A stretch of DNA of 64,000 nucleotides from Leclercia adecarboxylata. Lineage in GTDB: Bacteria; Pseudomonadota; Gammaproteobacteria; Enterobacterales; Enterobacteriaceae. The DNA lies in contig NZ_CP040889.1 in NCBI RefSeq assembly GCF_006171285.1, positions 2,790,001 to 2,854,000 of the forward strand. Reading direction: 5' to 3'. Under the pieces are notes generated by a model. That model was not told where the DNA came from. It saw nothing but the letters and a program-made list of their open reading frames with translations, and did not search any database. Within the stretch, counting starts at the first letter, position 1. The number at the start of each line of letters is the position of its first letter. The position numbers were made by a program, and so were the translations under genes. Shown piece after piece: positions 53,235 through 63,681 of the stretch.

Positions 53235-54944
53235 TTAATGTGTCAGGGTTGCCGTGGATTCCGGGATGCTCTTAACCGGGGCGGCGACAGGGAGATAGTG
53301 CTGCTCAGCGCTCTTCGCCCACTGCTGGTAGCGCTGATAAAGCTGTTCAAAACGTTGCGCCTGCTGCGCGCGCGGCTGCAGGGTGCTTTCCACCTTGCTC
53401 GCCATATGCTGCTGGGCCGTCGGGATATCGGCGTGCACGCCTGCCGCCACTGCGGCGAAGATCGCCGCGCCCAGGGCACAGCACTGATCCGAGGCGACAA
53501 TCTGCAGCGGACGGTTCAGCACGTCGCAGCAGGCCTGCATGATCACCGGGTTTTTACGGGCGATACCGCCCAGGGCCATCACTTCGTTAACGGCGATCCC
53601 CTGTTCGGTGAAGCACTCCATAATGGCGCGCGCGCCGAAAGCGGTGGCTGCCACCAGCCCGCCAAACAGCGCCGGGGCGTCGGTGGCGAGGTTGAGATCG
53701 GTAATCACCCCCTTCAGGCGCTGGTTAGCATTCGGTGTGCGGCGGCCGTTAAACCAGTCGAGAACGACCGGGAGATGATCAAGGGAAGGATTTTTCGCCC
53801 AGGCTTCTGTCAGCTGAGGCAGCAGCTGTTTTTTGCTCTCGGCAATCTGGGTTTTCAGTTCCGGATGCGCAGCCGCCAGCCGATCCAGCGGCCAGCCCAG
53901 CACGCGGCCAAACCAGGCGTAGATGTCGCCGAAGGCGGACTGACCCGCTTCCAGGCCGATAAAATCAGGCACTACGCTGCCATCGACCTGGCCGCAGATA
54001 CCTTTCACCGCGCGATCGCCGACGCTGGCTTTATCCGCCGTCAGGATGTCGCAGGTAGAGGTGCCGATCACTTTCACCAGTGTGTTGGGCTGAGCCCCCG
54101 CGCCAACCGCGCCCATGTGGCAGTCGAAGGCGCCGCCGGAGATGGCAACGGTCTGCGGCAGACCCAGACGTTCCGCCCACTCGGCGCACAGCGTGCCGAC
54201 CGGGATATCCGCAGTCCAGGTATCGGTAAACAGGGGGTAGTCCAGGCTCTGGTTGATAATCGGATCGAGTTCGTCAAAGAAGGCGGCAGGCGGCAGGCCA
54301 CCCCAGCTCTCATGCCAGAGGGATTTATGCCCGGCGCTGCAGCGACCGCGACGGATATCCTGCGGGCGGGTGGTGCCGGAGAGCAGGGCCGGAACCCAGT
54401 CGCACAGCTCAATCCACGACACAGCCGCTTGCGCCACCTGCGGATCCTGACGGGTAACGTGCAGGATTTTCGCCCAGAACCACTCGCTGGAGTAAATGCC
54501 GCCAATGTAGCGGGAGTAGTCGTTTTTGCCGGGCTGATGGCACAAACGGGTGATGGCTTCGGCTTCTTCTACCGCGGTATGGTCTTTCCACAGCACGAAC
54601 ATGGCGTTCGGGTTATCGGCGAACGCCGGCTGCAGCGCCAGGACGTGGCCGTCGGCGTCAATCGGTGCCGGGGTTGAACCGGTACTGTCCACGCCAATCC
54701 CGACGATCTGAGCGCGCTGCGCTTCACTTAACTCTGCCAGCACGGTTTTGATCGCCGCTTCCATCGACTCGATATAGTCACGCGGGTGATGGCGGAACTG
54801 ATTGTTCGGCGCATCGCAATAGCGCCCCTCTTGCCAGCGCGGATACCACTCGACGCTGGTCGCTATCTCCTGACCCGTTGTGCACTCCACTGCCAGGGCG
54901 CGTACTGAGTCACTGCCAAAATCGAGGCCAATCGCAATTGCCAT
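53235..54944 (-). CDS. araB: L-ribulokinase
   Basis: A 569-residue FGGY-family kinase that phosphorylates L-ribulose. The ATPase-fold start [19 protein letters not shown], the [13 protein letters not shown] segment near 95, and [20 protein letters not shown] near 445 match the family. GGAG lies before the ATG. It is the first gene of araBAD and is transcribed away from araC across a conserved control region. Confidence 0.99.
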   Translation of the reverse strand: MAIAIGLDFGSDSVRALAVECTTGQEIATSVEWYPRWQEGRYCDAPNNQFRHHPRDYIESMEAAIKTVLAELSEAQRAQIVGIGVDSTGSTPAPIDADGHVLALQPAFADNPNAMFVLWKDHTAVEEAEAITRLCHQPGKNDYSRYIGGIYSSEWFWAKILHVTRQDPQVAQAAVSWIELCDWVPALLSGTTRPQDIRRGRCSAGHKSLWHESWGGLPPAAFFDELDPIINQSLDYPLFTDTWTADIPVGTLCAEWAERLGLPQTVAISGGAFDCHMGAVGAGAQPNTLVKVIGTSTCDILTADKASVGDRAVKGICGQVDGSVVPDFIGLEAGQSAFGDIYAWFGRVLGWPLDRLAAAHPELKTQIAESKKQLLPQLTEAWAKNPSLDHLPVVLDWFNGRRTPNANQRLKGVITDLNLATDAPALFGGLVAATAFGARAIMECFTEQGIAVNEVMALGGIARKNPVIMQACCDVLNRPLQIVASDQCCALGAAIFAAVAAGVHADIPTAQQHMASKVESTLQPRAQQAQRFEQLYQRYQQWAKSAEQHYLPVAAPVKSIPESTATLTH

Positions 54945-54978
54945 GGTGTTGCTCCATCAAAAAAACAGATATGAATGA

Positions 54979-55008
54979 ACATTAGAGAGTGAGGGGAAAA
55001 ATCGTCAG
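54979..55008 (-). promoter_or_regulatory. araBAD promoter
   Basis: On the minus strand CTGACG (55003-55008) and TAATGT (54979-54984) are 18 bases apart, the same elements and spacing as E. coli P-BAD (CTGACG and TACTGT). Confidence 0.8.
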
Positions 55009-55042
55009 GCAGGATCCGCTAATCTTATGGATGATTTTGCTG
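55005..55042. promoter_or_regulatory. araI2 and araI1 AraC half-sites
   Basis: Reading the plus strand, I2 is TCAGGCAGGATCCGCTA (55005-55021), overlapping the -35. I1 is TATGGATGATTTTGCTG (55026-55042), 4 bases away, as in E. coli. AraC with arabinose would occupy both and activate araBAD. Confidence 0.8.
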
Positions 55043-55055
55043 TGACATGAGAAAG

Positions 55056-55071
55056 TGTGACGCCGTGCAAA
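55056..55071. promoter_or_regulatory. CRP site of the ara control region
   Basis: TGTGACGCCGTGCAAA matches the CRP pattern TGTGA-N6-TCACA in its left arm and equals the E. coli ara CRP site. It lies between araI1 and araO1. Confidence 0.8.
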
Positions 55072-55073
55072 TA

Positions 55074-55117
55074 ATCTATGTGGACATTTCTGCCGTGGTT
55101 ATAGACACTTTTGTTAC
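55074..55117. promoter_or_regulatory. araO1 operator and araC promoter region
   Basis: The stretch ending TTATAGACACTTTTGTTACC is nearly identical to E. coli araO1, where AraC represses its own gene. The remainder up to araC (55118-55280) is the araC leader. No araO2 was identified with confidence. Confidence 0.7.
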
Positions 55118-55280
55118 CGCCGACCCGCCCGATGTTACGGATAAATCGCAACGGAAGCGTGATGATGGCGGACCTAAAAACGGGCTGATGCCTTTTGGAT
55201 CTTTGAGCGCCCCGTTTTTATGCCGCTTTTGATGATATGGACAAATGGTTTCCTTCAGGACTGCCAGGAGTACTGAAAAT

Positions 55281-56126
55281 ATGGCTGAAACGCAAAGTGA
55301 TCCCCTGCTGCCGGGCTACTCGTTTAACGCCCATCTGGTTGCAGGACTGACGCCCATTGAGGCGGAAGGCTATCTCGATTTTTACGTTGATCGACCGCTG
55401 GGGATGAAGGGCTATATCCTCAACCTGACCGTGCGCGGAGAGGGGGTCATCAAGAATGGCGAGCAAACCTTTGTCTGCCGTCCGGGGGATATTTTGCTCT
55501 TTCCGCCGGGTGAAATTCACCACTACGGCCGTCATCCCGATGCCCGGGAGTGGTATCACCAGTGGGTCTACTTTCGCCCCCGCGCCTACTGGCAGGAGTG
55601 GCTGGCCTGGCCGTCGATGTTTGCCCATACCGGCTTCTACCGTCCGGACGAAGCGCATCAGCCGCAGTTTCGTGAACTGTTCGCCCAGATCATCGAGGCC
55701 GGACAGGCCGGGGGACGCTATGCCGAGCTGCTGGCCATCAATCTGCTGGAACAGCTCCTGCTGCGCCGGATGGAGGCGATCAACGAATCGCTGAACCCAC
55801 CGCTGGATCACCGGGTGCGCGAAGCCTGCCAGTACATCAGCGATCATCTGGCGGACAGCCAGTTCGATATCGCCAGCGTCGCCCAGCATGTCTGCCTGTC
55901 GCCGTCACGGCTGTCGCACCTGTTCCGGCAGCAGCTGGGGGTGAGCGTGCTGAGCTGGCGCGAAGATCAGCGTATCAGCCAGGCCAAGCTGCTGCTCAGC
56001 ACCACCCGCATGCCGATTGCCACCGTCGGGCGCAACGTGGGCTTTGAGGATCAGCTCTACTTTTCCCGGGTCTTTAAAAAATGCACCGGGGCCAGCCCGA
56101 GCGAATTCCGCGCGGGGTGTGAATAA
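55281..56126 (+). CDS. araC: Arabinose operon regulator AraC
   Basis: A 281-residue dual regulator: it represses araBAD by looping without arabinose and activates with it. The N-terminal arabinose-binding cupin and dimer domain (residues 1 to about 170) includes [20 protein letters not shown] and [20 protein letters not shown]. The C-terminal DNA-binding domain has two helix-turn-helix units ([20 protein letters not shown] and [20 protein letters not shown]). The ATG at 55281 gives the E. coli N-terminus; an upstream ATG at 55245 adds an unrelated extension. The protein ends at FRAGCE, 11 residues short of E. coli AraC, losing only the non-conserved tail. Confidence 0.98.
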   Translation: MAETQSDPLLPGYSFNAHLVAGLTPIEAEGYLDFYVDRPLGMKGYILNLTVRGEGVIKNGEQTFVCRPGDILLFPPGEIHHYGRHPDAREWYHQWVYFRPRAYWQEWLAWPSMFAHTGFYRPDEAHQPQFRELFAQIIEAGQAGGRYAELLAINLLEQLLLRRMEAINESLNPPLDHRVREACQYISDHLADSQFDIASVAQHVCLSPSRLSHLFRQQLGVSVLSWREDQRISQAKLLLSTTRMPIATVGRNVGFEDQLYFSRVFKKCTGASPSEFRAGCE

Positions 56127-56255
56127 AAGGTAAATAAAACTAAACAAGATCACTCGATCCTGCTCACACCCGGTAAACTATTCAGACAATTGTTGTCTTG
56201 ACGCAGCAGGCCTCTGTTCGCAGAATCCCTGCTTCGTCACCTGACCGGAACTGTT

Positions 56256-57023
56256 ATGCAGGCATTGCTGGAACATTTTATTACTCAGTCCGTTACCTAT
56301 TCGCTCATCGCCGTGGCGTTAGTGGCCTTTCTGGAATCCCTGGCGCTGGTCGGACTGATCCTGCCCGGCACGGTGCTGATGGCCGGGCTCGGCGCGCTGA
56401 TTGGCAGCGGCGAGGTTAACTTCTGGCAGGCGTGGCTGGCGGGGATCGTCGGTTGCCTGCTGGGGGACTGGATCTCATTCTGGCTGGGCTGGCGCTTCAA
56501 AAAGCCGCTGCACCGCTGGTCATTCATGAAGAAAAACAAAGCGCTGCTCGATAAAACCGAGCATGCCCTGCATCAACACAGCATGTTTACCATTCTGGTG
56601 GGCCGCTTTGTGGGCCCGACGCGTCCGCTGGTGCCAATGGTGGCGGGGATGCTCGATCTGCCGGTGTCGAAATTTATCGTGCCGAACCTGATTGGCTGCC
56701 TGTTGTGGCCGCCGTTTTACTTCCTGCCGGGCATTCTGGCCGGGGCAGCAATTGATATTCCTGCCGATGTTCAGAGCGGGGGCTTTAAATGGCTGTTGCT
56801 GGCAACCGCGCTGCTGCTGTGGCTGGCGGCCTGGCTCTGCTGGCGGCTGTGGCGCAGCGGAAAGGCGGCGTCGGATCGCCTGAGCGATTACCTGCCGCGT
56901 GGACGCCTGTTCTGGCTTGCGCCCGTCACCCTGGGTGTTGCGGTGGCCGCGCTGGTGATGCTGGTTCGCCACCCGCTGATGCCGGTCTACGGCGAGATCT
57001 TATTGAAGGTGGTCAGCCGCTGA
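56256..57023 (+). CDS. yabI: DedA-family membrane protein YabI
   Basis: A 255-residue polytopic inner-membrane protein of the DedA family, whose members act in lipid and undecaprenyl-phosphate translocation and in membrane homeostasis. Family marks are FLESLALVGLILPGTVLMAG near 27, GCLLGDWISFWLGWRF near 69, and the re-entrant segment LVGRFVGPTRPLVPMVAG near 111. In E. coli, YabI is partly redundant with other DedA proteins. It lies between araC and thiQ, with which it converges at a 6-base distance. Confidence 0.95.
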   Translation: MQALLEHFITQSVTYSLIAVALVAFLESLALVGLILPGTVLMAGLGALIGSGEVNFWQAWLAGIVGCLLGDWISFWLGWRFKKPLHRWSFMKKNKALLDKTEHALHQHSMFTILVGRFVGPTRPLVPMVAGMLDLPVSKFIVPNLIGCLLWPPFYFLPGILAGAAIDIPADVQSGGFKWLLLATALLLWLAAWLCWRLWRSGKAASDRLSDYLPRGRLFWLAPVTLGVAVAALVMLVRHPLMPVYGEILLKVVSR

Positions 57024-57029
57024 CCCTTG

Positions 57030-57725
57030 TCAGTGGATCCCCAGCAGGCGCGACGCGCTCGCTTTCCCACTTGCCAGCTGTTCCGTATCGCCATCCCAGG
57101 CGATACGGCCATCGGCAATCACCACCGACCGTCGGGCGATTCTGACCGCATCTTCCACGCTGTGCGACACCATCAGCATCGTTAGCTGCTGGCGCTCGCA
57201 CACCTCTTTGACCAGCAGCAGCATCTCCTGACGTAACGCGGGATCGAGCGCCGAAAAGGGCTCATCCAGCAGCAGGATGGGCTGTTCGCGCACCAGACAG
57301 CGCGCAAGGGCAACACGCTGGCGCTGACCACCCGAGAGCTCCCCCGGCAGGCGTTCCAGCAGATCGTCTATCCCCATCTGAAGCGCGATGTCGCTTAGCT
57401 TCTGCTGCTGGGCAGCTTTCAGCTTCATGCCCGGATGCATGCCGAGGCCAATGTTCTGACGCACGGTCAGATGAGTGAAAAGATTGTTTTCCTGAAACAG
57501 CATCGACACCGGGCGCTGTGACGGCGGCGTGCGGGTATGGTCATGGCCGTTAATCGTGATGCTGCCGTTGGCCGGTTGCAGAAAACCGGCGATCAGGTTG
57601 AGGAGCGTGCTTTTCCCCGCGCCGCTGGGGCCGAGCACGGCGATAAGTTCGCCCTGGCCCACGGACAGGGTAAAGCGCATCGGCAGGTGCTGATAAAGCC
57701 AGGTTACATCAGTCAGTTTTAACAT
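57030..57725 (-). CDS. thiQ: Thiamine ABC transporter ATPase ThiQ
   Basis: A 231-residue ATPase of the thiamine/TPP importer. Walker [10 protein letters not shown] near 32, signature [13 protein letters not shown] near 128, Walker [12 protein letters not shown] near 148, and the switch His in [13 protein letters not shown] are present. The start at 57723-57725 gives [18 protein letters not shown], as in E. coli. The frame is open for 64 more codons upstream, but those overlap thiP and read as its shadow. It overlaps the end of thiP by 17 bases. Confidence 0.97.
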   Translation of the reverse strand: MLKLTDVTWLYQHLPMRFTLSVGQGELIAVLGPSGAGKSTLLNLIAGFLQPANGSITINGHDHTRTPPSQRPVSMLFQENNLFTHLTVRQNIGLGMHPGMKLKAAQQQKLSDIALQMGIDDLLERLPGELSGGQRQRVALARCLVREQPILLLDEPFSALDPALRQEMLLLVKEVCERQQLTMLMVSHSVEDAVRIARRSVVIADGRIAWDGDTEQLASGKASASRLLGIH

Positions 57726-59319
57726 CACGCCCCGGAAGTTTTTCGATAACGGTAAATAACGCAAAGCATAGCAAGAGCAGCAGCAGCGCCGTGACGGCAC
57801 CGTCCTGGCTGCGATACGAGCCAATTTGCTGGTAAAGCCAGAACGGCAGGGTGCGGAAATCATCGTTGCCAAACAGCGCCACCACGCCGAAATCACCGAT
57901 AGACAGCACGCAGGCAAAGGCCAGCGCCTGGGCCAGAGGGCGTTTCAGGGCGCGCAGCTCCACCACCTTCAGCCGCTGCCAGCCGTGCATTCCCAGGGAG
58001 TCGCAGAGCAGGGTATAGCGGGCGCTGAGATCGCGCATCGGGTTTTCCAGCACTTTCAGCGCGTAGGGGATCGCCATCAGGGCGTTGGTAAAGATGACTA
58101 TGCCATCGGCCGATTCAGGCAGGCCGACAGTGCTGTTGAACAGCAGGAAAAAACCGCTCGCCAGCACGATGCCGGGCATCGCCAGGATCAGCATCCCGCT
58201 GAGATCCAGCGCCTGTCCGGCTACGAACGCCTGGCGGGCATACAGCTCCCGGCTGGTCCACAGCAGCATCATGGTCAGCAGCACGCAGAGCAGCCCGGCA
58301 CCCAGCGCAATGCGCAGCGAGGTGCCCAGCGCCTGCCAGAGCACCGGCTGTTGCAGCACCGACAGCAGGTTGAGATTCAGACCGTCGACCACCACCGCCA
58401 GCAGCGGCGGGATCAGCAGCAGTAGCGCCAGGGCGATCAGCAGGCCATCGGTCAGACGGCTACGCAGGTTGTCCTGCGGATCGCGCCAGCCTGCGAGCTG
58501 GTTACTGCCGACGGGGATGGCTTTTCCCAGCCGCTGGCTCAGCATCACCAGCCCCAGACAGCAGACCATCTGCACGATGGCAAGCAGTGCCGCACGGCCC
58601 GGATCATAGTCGTAGCTCAGGGCCTGATAGATAGCGAGCCCGATGGTGGTGGCCTGCGGCCCGCCGCCGAGCGAGAGCACGGTGGCGAAGCTGGCAAAGC
58701 AGAGCATGAAGATCAGCGCCGCAACCGGCGGGATCTGACGGCGTAGCCAGGGCCACTCAACGAAGCGGAAAAATGACCAGCCGCGCATTCCGAGCTGGGC
58801 CGCAAGCTGGCGCTGCTCGCCGGGGATATTCTCCAGCGCCTGCAGCAGCAGACGCGTGGCCATCGGCATGTTGAAAAAGACGTGCGCCAGCAGGATCCCC
58901 TGCAGGCCATAGGGCGAGAAGGTCCACTCAAGTCCGAGCGCCTGGCACAGGACGGCCAGCCAGCCCTGACGTCCGTAGACGCTGAGAATGCCAAATATCG
59001 CCACCAGCACCGGCAGGATCAGGGTCATGGCGCACAGGCGCAGCAGCGCCTGCCTGCCCGGGAACCGTCGCCGGTAGAGGGCGCGGGCAAGAAATATTGC
59101 GGGGGTCACCGAGAGCAGGGCGGAGAGAAACGCCTGCCAGAAAGAGAAGCGGATAACGTGCCACAGATAGCTGTCGTGCAACAGCGCCGCGACGTCGGTG
59201 GCTGGCGCGTTAAACCACAGCGCCAGAAAAGCCCCCAGGGCGACGGACACCATCAGGATGGCGGCCAGAAGCCCCGGGAGTAACCAGCCGGCGATTAGCG
59301 GCTGACGGCGCGTTGCCAT
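57709..59319 (-). CDS. thiP: Thiamine ABC transporter permease ThiP
   Basis: A 536-residue inner-membrane protein made of two fused FbpB/CysW-type permease domains, with about 12 membrane helices. The EAA-type loops are visible as [20 protein letters not shown] near 177 and [20 protein letters not shown] near 425. The length equals E. coli ThiP. It overlaps thiB by 25 bases and thiQ by 17, so the three are one transcription unit. Confidence 0.98.
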   Translation of the reverse strand: MATRRQPLIAGWLLPGLLAAILMVSVALGAFLALWFNAPATDVAALLHDSYLWHVIRFSFWQAFLSALLSVTPAIFLARALYRRRFPGRQALLRLCAMTLILPVLVAIFGILSVYGRQGWLAVLCQALGLEWTFSPYGLQGILLAHVFFNMPMATRLLLQALENIPGEQRQLAAQLGMRGWSFFRFVEWPWLRRQIPPVAALIFMLCFASFATVLSLGGGPQATTIGLAIYQALSYDYDPGRAALLAIVQMVCCLGLVMLSQRLGKAIPVGSNQLAGWRDPQDNLRSRLTDGLLIALALLLLIPPLLAVVVDGLNLNLLSVLQQPVLWQALGTSLRIALGAGLLCVLLTMMLLWTSRELYARQAFVAGQALDLSGMLILAMPGIVLASGFFLLFNSTVGLPESADGIVIFTNALMAIPYALKVLENPMRDLSARYTLLCDSLGMHGWQRLKVVELRALKRPLAQALAFACVLSIGDFGVVALFGNDDFRTLPFWLYQQIGSYRSQDGAVTALLLLLLCFALFTVIEKLPGRDVKTD

Positions 59320-60278
59320 TCACCGATCCAGGCAGCACGTTTCCCGGCCACTTCCTGTGGGGTAAATTCCAGCGTGGTTTGCGGTTTCACCAGGGTGTCA
59401 AAACCGGCCGGTAACGTCACGTTGGTCACCGGGTACATCCAGTTGCCGGTCGGGATGGCGTTCTGGAACGACGGGGAGACCATAAATTTCAGGAACTTTT
59501 CGGCCAGTTCCGGCTGTTTGCTGGCGGCAGTACGGGCGGCGACTTCCACCTGCAGATAGTGGCCTTCAGCAAAGTCCGCGGCAGCGTAGTTCTCTTTTTT
59601 CTCTGAAATAATGTGATACGCCGGAGAGGTGGTGTAGCTCAGCACCAGGTCGCTTTCGCCTTTCAGGAACAGACCGTAGGCTTCGCTCCAGCCTTTGGTC
59701 ACGGTGACGGTTTTAGCGGCCAGCTTCTGCCAGGCTTCCGGCGTTTTGTCGCCGTACACTTTTTGCATCCACAGCAGCAGACCCAGCCCCGGGGTGCTGG
59801 TGCGCGGATCTTCGTAGATCACGCGCCATTTTTTATCGCTCTCAACCAGCTCTTTCAGGCTTTTCGGTGGGTTTTTCAGCTTGTTTTTGTCATAGACAAA
59901 GGCGAAGTAGCCGTAATCGAAGGGCACAAAGGTGTCGTTTTTCCAGCCGCCAGGGACGTTAACCGCATCGGTCGGCACGCCGCTTTTGGCGAACAGCCCG
60001 GTCTGCGTCGCCGCTTCCAGCAGGTTGTTATCCAGACCCAGCACCACGTCGGCTTTGCTGTTTTTACCTTCCATGCGCAGGCGGTTCAGCAGCGAGACGC
60101 CATCCTCCAGCGCCACAAACTTCAGCTCGCACTTGCAGTCGGCTTCAAAGGCTTTTTTGACCGCCGGGCCAGGGCCCCAGTCGGCAGCGAAAGAGTCGTA
60201 GGTGTAGACCGTCAGCACAGGACTGGCTACGGCAGGCAGCGCAACCAGCGCCAGCAGGGGAAGAACAGTTTTGAACAC
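59295..60278 (-). CDS. thiB: Thiamine-binding periplasmic protein ThiB
   Basis: A 327-residue periplasmic protein that binds thiamine, TMP and TPP for ThiPQ. The signal peptide (FKTVLPLLALVALPAVA) precedes SPVLTVYTYDSFAADWGPGP, the conserved start of the mature protein. The start is taken as GTG at 60276-60278: it lies 4 bases after AGGTG and gives exactly the E. coli length. ATGs at 60290 and 60329 lack such a site, and the latter falls in the riboswitch region. Expression should be shut off by TPP through the element upstream. Confidence 0.93.
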   Translation of the reverse strand: MFKTVLPLLALVALPAVASPVLTVYTYDSFAADWGPGPAVKKAFEADCKCELKFVALEDGVSLLNRLRMEGKNSKADVVLGLDNNLLEAATQTGLFAKSGVPTDAVNVPGGWKNDTFVPFDYGYFAFVYDKNKLKNPPKSLKELVESDKKWRVIYEDPRTSTPGLGLLLWMQKVYGDKTPEAWQKLAAKTVTVTKGWSEAYGLFLKGESDLVLSYTTSPAYHIISEKKENYAAADFAEGHYLQVEVAARTAASKQPELAEKFLKFMVSPSFQNAIPTGNWMYPVTNVTLPAGFDTLVKPQTTLEFTPQEVAGKRAAWIGEWQRAVSR

Positions 60279-60326
60279 TTTGCACCTCATTGTTTGAGAG
60301 TGGCAAAGGATTTTGAGCGACAGCCT

Positions 60327-60410
60327 CAAATCCCTTCGCCGGCGTTATCCGGATCAGGTTCGACGGGTATTTTCTCAGCACACGCTTTCGCGCAGCACCC
60401 CGTTGAGAAC
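60327..60410 (-). ncRNA. TPP riboswitch (thi element) of thiBPQ
   Basis: On the minus strand the conserved thi-box pieces occur in order: GGGGTGC, GCTGAGA, ATACCC, GAACCTGATCCGGATAA, GCCGGCGAAGGGA. These form the pyrimidine-sensor and pyrophosphate-sensor helices of the TPP aptamer. The element lies about 50 bases before the thiB GTG, consistent with control of translation and/or termination; no clear U-run terminator follows it. Confidence 0.95.
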
Positions 60411-60448
60411 GGCGGTATTGTAATGATTTGGTGAATATTACGAAAGTG

Positions 60449-62104
60449 TTATGGTTCCGGCGGCGCAAACCACGCCGATTTAAAGTCAAACCAGCCCAGC
60501 GTATTCATGCGTAAGCCGCGCATACTGCGCTGCCCCTGGATCATCAGCCAGTGGTGGATCAGCGGGACAATCGCCTGCTGGGCCAGCAGCTGCTGGCACC
60601 AGACCGCAAGATTCATCTCCCCGGCGCGCCACTGGGCGGCGTCCTGCTGCCAGTCCCGCGCGATGCAGTTTTGCAGAAGCGGTACCTCATACAGATGGGA
60701 GAACAGCGAGAAATCCAGCGGCAGGGTGAAGTTGACGCTGTTGAGCCAGATGTCGCTAACGATCTCTCCCCGATGCCACTCCTCGTAGCTGACCTCCTGA
60801 ATGTTGAGCATCACCTGCTCGGCGGCCAGCAGCTCGCTCATCATTCTGGCGATCACCCGGTGTTCAATATGTTCGCGGTAGAAGGTCAGGGTGATGCTCT
60901 CCAGCCCGGCCGGTTTATCGCCGCGTCCCGGGCGGGCATGGTGCCAGCGCGGCAGCAGGCCATACGCCGGGAACCAGTAGGACTGGTACATCTCTTCGGC
61001 CTGATAGATCAGATTGGCAGGAGAGAGGATCCGGCTTATCCACTGGCGCACCTCGCCGCTGGCACCGCGATGGGAGCGGGCATCGAACAGCAGATAGTAG
61101 CACCCCTCTTCGAGGCGGCTCTCTACCGCCTTTTCTCCCTCTGTTGGCCCTTCGAGGGTCAGGCCGACGCTCAGCTCTTCGTTGAGATCCGGCAACACCC
61201 AGACGTTCACTTCGTCAATCAAGGCCCGGTAGCCAAAGTAATCCTCGAAGGCGCGGATCTTCAGCTGATTATTGTTGTTGCGGGAAACGGCGTAAGGCCC
61301 TGTGCCTACCGGATGGCCGGCAAAGTTGGGCATGGTTTCCCACTCGCGCGGCAGGATCATCGAGGGTACATACCCCAGCAGCCACGGCAGCCAGCGGTCG
61401 GGCTGAGAGAGCTGAATATCCAGAGTCCAGGCCGTGGGAGACTGGATCCGGCTGATGTGCGAGTAAAGAGGCAATTCGCGGGCGCGCTGCAACGTGGCGA
61501 TGACGTCGGCCATCTCCAGCTCGCGTCCGTGATGGAAATGGATGCCGGGCCGTAAAAAAAATCGCCAGTGCAGCGGGGAAAGCTGCTGCCAGTGGTGGGC
61601 AATGTCGGCTTCCAGTTCCCCATTTTCCTCATTTATGCGCGTCAGGCCGCTAAAAATCTGCCGCGCCATGTGGGTTTCAGATCGCCGTAATGCGCTGCCC
61701 GGTAACAGGTTTTTCATCGGACGATAGTAGAGCACCCGCAGGATGTGCTTGCCCTGACGGAAGCTGCGTCCGAGGTGGGAAACCAGCATCTGGCGCACCG
61801 CGGCTTTATCGCCCACCAGCTGCACCAGCTGTTCGATGCGATCCTGCTCGAGCAGATCTTCCGCCCGCTGCTGCTGAAGCGCGAGGCCGGTGTAGAGAAA
61901 GGTGAGGCGCGAACGCTTGCCGCGCCCGGCTTCGGCTTCCCAGCTCAGCCATCCCTGCTGCTGCATGGTGTTAAGCAGGGTCCGCATATGGCGACGCGAA
62001 CAGCTGAGCAGATCGGCCAGCTCGCTGAGCGTGGTGTCCCGGGTCTGGCCGTCACAGCACTGCCACAGGCGGATGAATTGTTGTTGCAGACGACCAGAAG
62101 GCAT
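60449..62104 (-). CDS. sgrR: SgrR, activator of sgrS
   Basis: A 551-residue regulator that senses glucose-phosphate stress and activates sgrS. The N-terminal winged-helix domain (about 1-110) has [20 protein letters not shown] followed by [21 protein letters not shown] solute-binding-protein-like domain (SBP_bac_5 type) covers about 160-480, with [20 protein letters not shown] near 272. It is divergent from sgrS with 67 bases between them, and its own promoter overlaps that of sgrS, consistent with the negative autoregulation known in E. coli. Confidence 0.97.
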   Translation of the reverse strand: MPSGRLQQQFIRLWQCCDGQTRDTTLSELADLLSCSRRHMRTLLNTMQQQGWLSWEAEAGRGKRSRLTFLYTGLALQQQRAEDLLEQDRIEQLVQLVGDKAAVRQMLVSHLGRSFRQGKHILRVLYYRPMKNLLPGSALRRSETHMARQIFSGLTRINEENGELEADIAHHWQQLSPLHWRFFLRPGIHFHHGRELEMADVIATLQRARELPLYSHISRIQSPTAWTLDIQLSQPDRWLPWLLGYVPSMILPREWETMPNFAGHPVGTGPYAVSRNNNNQLKIRAFEDYFGYRALIDEVNVWVLPDLNEELSVGLTLEGPTEGEKAVESRLEEGCYYLLFDARSHRGASGEVRQWISRILSPANLIYQAEEMYQSYWFPAYGLLPRWHHARPGRGDKPAGLESITLTFYREHIEHRVIARMMSELLAAEQVMLNIQEVSYEEWHRGEIVSDIWLNSVNFTLPLDFSLFSHLYEVPLLQNCIARDWQQDAAQWRAGEMNLAVWCQQLLAQQAIVPLIHHWLMIQGQRSMRGLRMNTLGWFDFKSAWFAPPEP

Positions 62105-62171
62105 AAAAGGGGAACTCCTGACAAAAAATCAGCAATTTATTAATCCCTATATTAAGCCAATAATTCACTTC

Positions 62172-62417
62172 GATGAAGCGAGGAGGTGAATATGAAGAGG
62201 TCTGCCACAAATCAGTTTTACCAACAGTACTTCTCAGCGACAAAGGGAATGTCCTGGCTGGCCCGCCGGTGTGCAGAGCAGCGGCTGAAAATACTGGAAG
62301 ATCTGATGCAGTGGGAGGTGACAACGTCGACCTCGGAACGCTGAATTGCTTCGATCATGTGTGACTGAGTATTGGTGCTAATCACCACGCCAGCAGGTAT
62401 TATCTGCTGGCTTTTTT
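62172..62417 (+). ncRNA. sgrS: Small RNA SgrS
   Basis: Hfq-dependent RNA of the sugar-phosphate stress response that base-pairs with ptsG and other mRNAs and activates yigL. It starts near GATGAAGCGAGGAGGTG (62172), closely matching the E. coli 5' end. The pairing region ATCATGTGTGACTGAGTATT (from 62354) is unchanged. The end is a terminator GCCAGCAG (62389-62396) / CTGCTGGC (62404-62411) with six T. At about 246 nt it is slightly longer than the E. coli RNA (227), mainly through a longer sgrT. Confidence 0.93.
62192..62344 (+). CDS. sgrT: SgrT, glucose PTS inhibitor peptide encoded within SgrS
   Basis: A 50-codon frame inside SgrS: it starts MKRSATNQFYQQYFSATKGM and ends ILEDLMQWEVTTSTSER. 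The core (QFYQ.YF.AT and LMQW) matches E. coli SgrT, which blocks glucose transport by PtsG. AGGAGG lies 6 bases before the ATG. It is about seven residues longer than the 43-residue E. coli peptide, mostly at the two ends. Confidence 0.9.
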   Translation: MKRSATNQFYQQYFSATKGMSWLARRCAEQRLKILEDLMQWEVTTSTSER

Positions 62418-62447
62418 CGTTTTCACGTGCGCTAAAGGGAACAGTGA

Positions 62448-63626
62448 ATGCTCTGGTTAATGACGATGGGACGCCGTCTCAACGGTGTTTATGCCGCTTT
62501 TTTAATGGTGGCTTTTATGATGGGCGTAGCCGGGGCACTGCAGGCGCCGACCCTGAGTCTGTTCCTGAGCCGCGAGGTGGGCGCTCAACCTTTCTGGGTG
62601 GGACTGTTCTATACCGTCAACGCCGTCGCCGGGATCCTGGTCAGCCTCTGGCTGGCGAAGCGTTCCGACAGCCAGGGCGATCGCCGCAAGCTGATCCTTT
62701 TTTGCTGCGCGATGGCGATTGGCAACGCGCTGCTGTTTGCCTTTAACCGTCATTATCTGACCTTATTAACCTGCGGCGTGCTGCTGGCCTCACTTGCCAA
62801 CACCGCCATGCCGCAGTTGTTTGCTCTGGCGCGGGAATATGCCGACAGCTCCGCGCGTGAAGTGGTGATGTTCAGCTCGGTGATGCGTGCCCAGCTTTCG
62901 CTGGCGTGGGTTATCGGCCCGCCGCTGGCGTTTATGCTGGCGCTTAACTACGGCTTTACCGCCATGTTCTCCATTGCGGCGGCCATTTTTGCCATCAGCC
63001 TGGGGCTGATTGCCTTCGCGCTGCCTTCCGTTGCGCGGGTGGAATCGGCGACCGCCGTGCCGGTGACCGAGGTCAGCGGCTGGAAAAACAAAAATGTCCG
63101 CAGGCTCTTTATCGCCTCCACGCTGATGTGGACCTGCAACACCATGTATATCATCGACATGCCGCTGTGGATCAGCAGCGATCTGGGCCTGCCTGACAAG
63201 CTGGCCGGGATCTTAATGGGCACCGCCGCCGGGCTGGAAATCCCGGCGATGATCCTTGCGGGCTACTACGTGAAATATTTCGGCAAGCGCCGGATGATGG
63301 TGGTTGCGGTAGCTGCGGGTGTGCTGTTTTATCTGGGATTGATCCTGTTTCACAGCCGTGAAGCGCTGCTCGCCCTGCAGCTGTTTAACGCGGTCTTTAT
63401 CGGCATCATCGCCGGGATCGGCATGCTCTGGTTCCAGGATTTGATGCCGGGACGTGCGGGCTCTGCCACGACGTTATTTACCAATAGCATTTCAACCGGC
63501 GTGATTCTGGCGGGGATCGTCCAGGGGGCGCTGGCGCAAAGCTACGGTCATTCTGCGGTTTACTTGGCTATTGCGGGGATTTCGCTGGTAACGCTGGTGC
63601 TCACCTGGCGGGTTAAAGATGTCTGA
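62448..63626 (+). CDS. setA: Sugar efflux transporter SetA
   Basis: A 392-residue major-facilitator protein with about 12 membrane helices that exports glucose and lactose analogues and aids recovery from sugar-phosphate stress. The N-terminus (NGVYAAFLMVAFMMGVAGAL), SLWLAKRSDSQGDRRKLILF near 64, and the centre segment TLMWTCNTMYIIDMPLWISS near 226 match E. coli SetA. It lies 31 bases after the SgrS terminator and is likely co-expressed with sgrS. Confidence 0.97.
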   Translation: MLWLMTMGRRLNGVYAAFLMVAFMMGVAGALQAPTLSLFLSREVGAQPFWVGLFYTVNAVAGILVSLWLAKRSDSQGDRRKLILFCCAMAIGNALLFAFNRHYLTLLTCGVLLASLANTAMPQLFALAREYADSSAREVVMFSSVMRAQLSLAWVIGPPLAFMLALNYGFTAMFSIAAAIFAISLGLIAFALPSVARVESATAVPVTEVSGWKNKNVRRLFIASTLMWTCNTMYIIDMPLWISSDLGLPDKLAGILMGTAAGLEIPAMILAGYYVKYFGKRRMMVVAVAAGVLFYLGLILFHSREALLALQLFNAVFIGIIAGIGMLWFQDLMPGRAGSATTLFTNSISTGVILAGIVQGALAQSYGHSAVYLAIAGISLVTLVLTWRVKDV

Positions 63627-63627
63627 A

Positions 63628-63664
63628 TAAAAAAGAGTCCATTGCTCGTGCAATGGACTCTTTA
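63628..63664. terminator. Bidirectional terminator between setA and leuD
   Basis: Perfect 14-bp stem AAAGAGTCCATTGC (63632-63645) / GCAATGGACTCTTT (63650-63663) with a TCGT loop and A/T flanks, serving both convergent genes. Confidence 0.9.
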
Positions 63665-63681
63665 TCGTGCGGGTTAAATCT

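Noticed and set aside
55047..55232. 61-codon frame in the araB/araC gap
   Set aside because: It spans the CRP site, araO1 and the araC leader, with no ribosome-binding site and no family similarity seen.
57726..57917. 64-codon upstream extension of the thiQ frame
   Set aside because: It overlaps thiP in another frame and has shadow-like composition; the E. coli-like ThiQ N-terminus begins at 57725.
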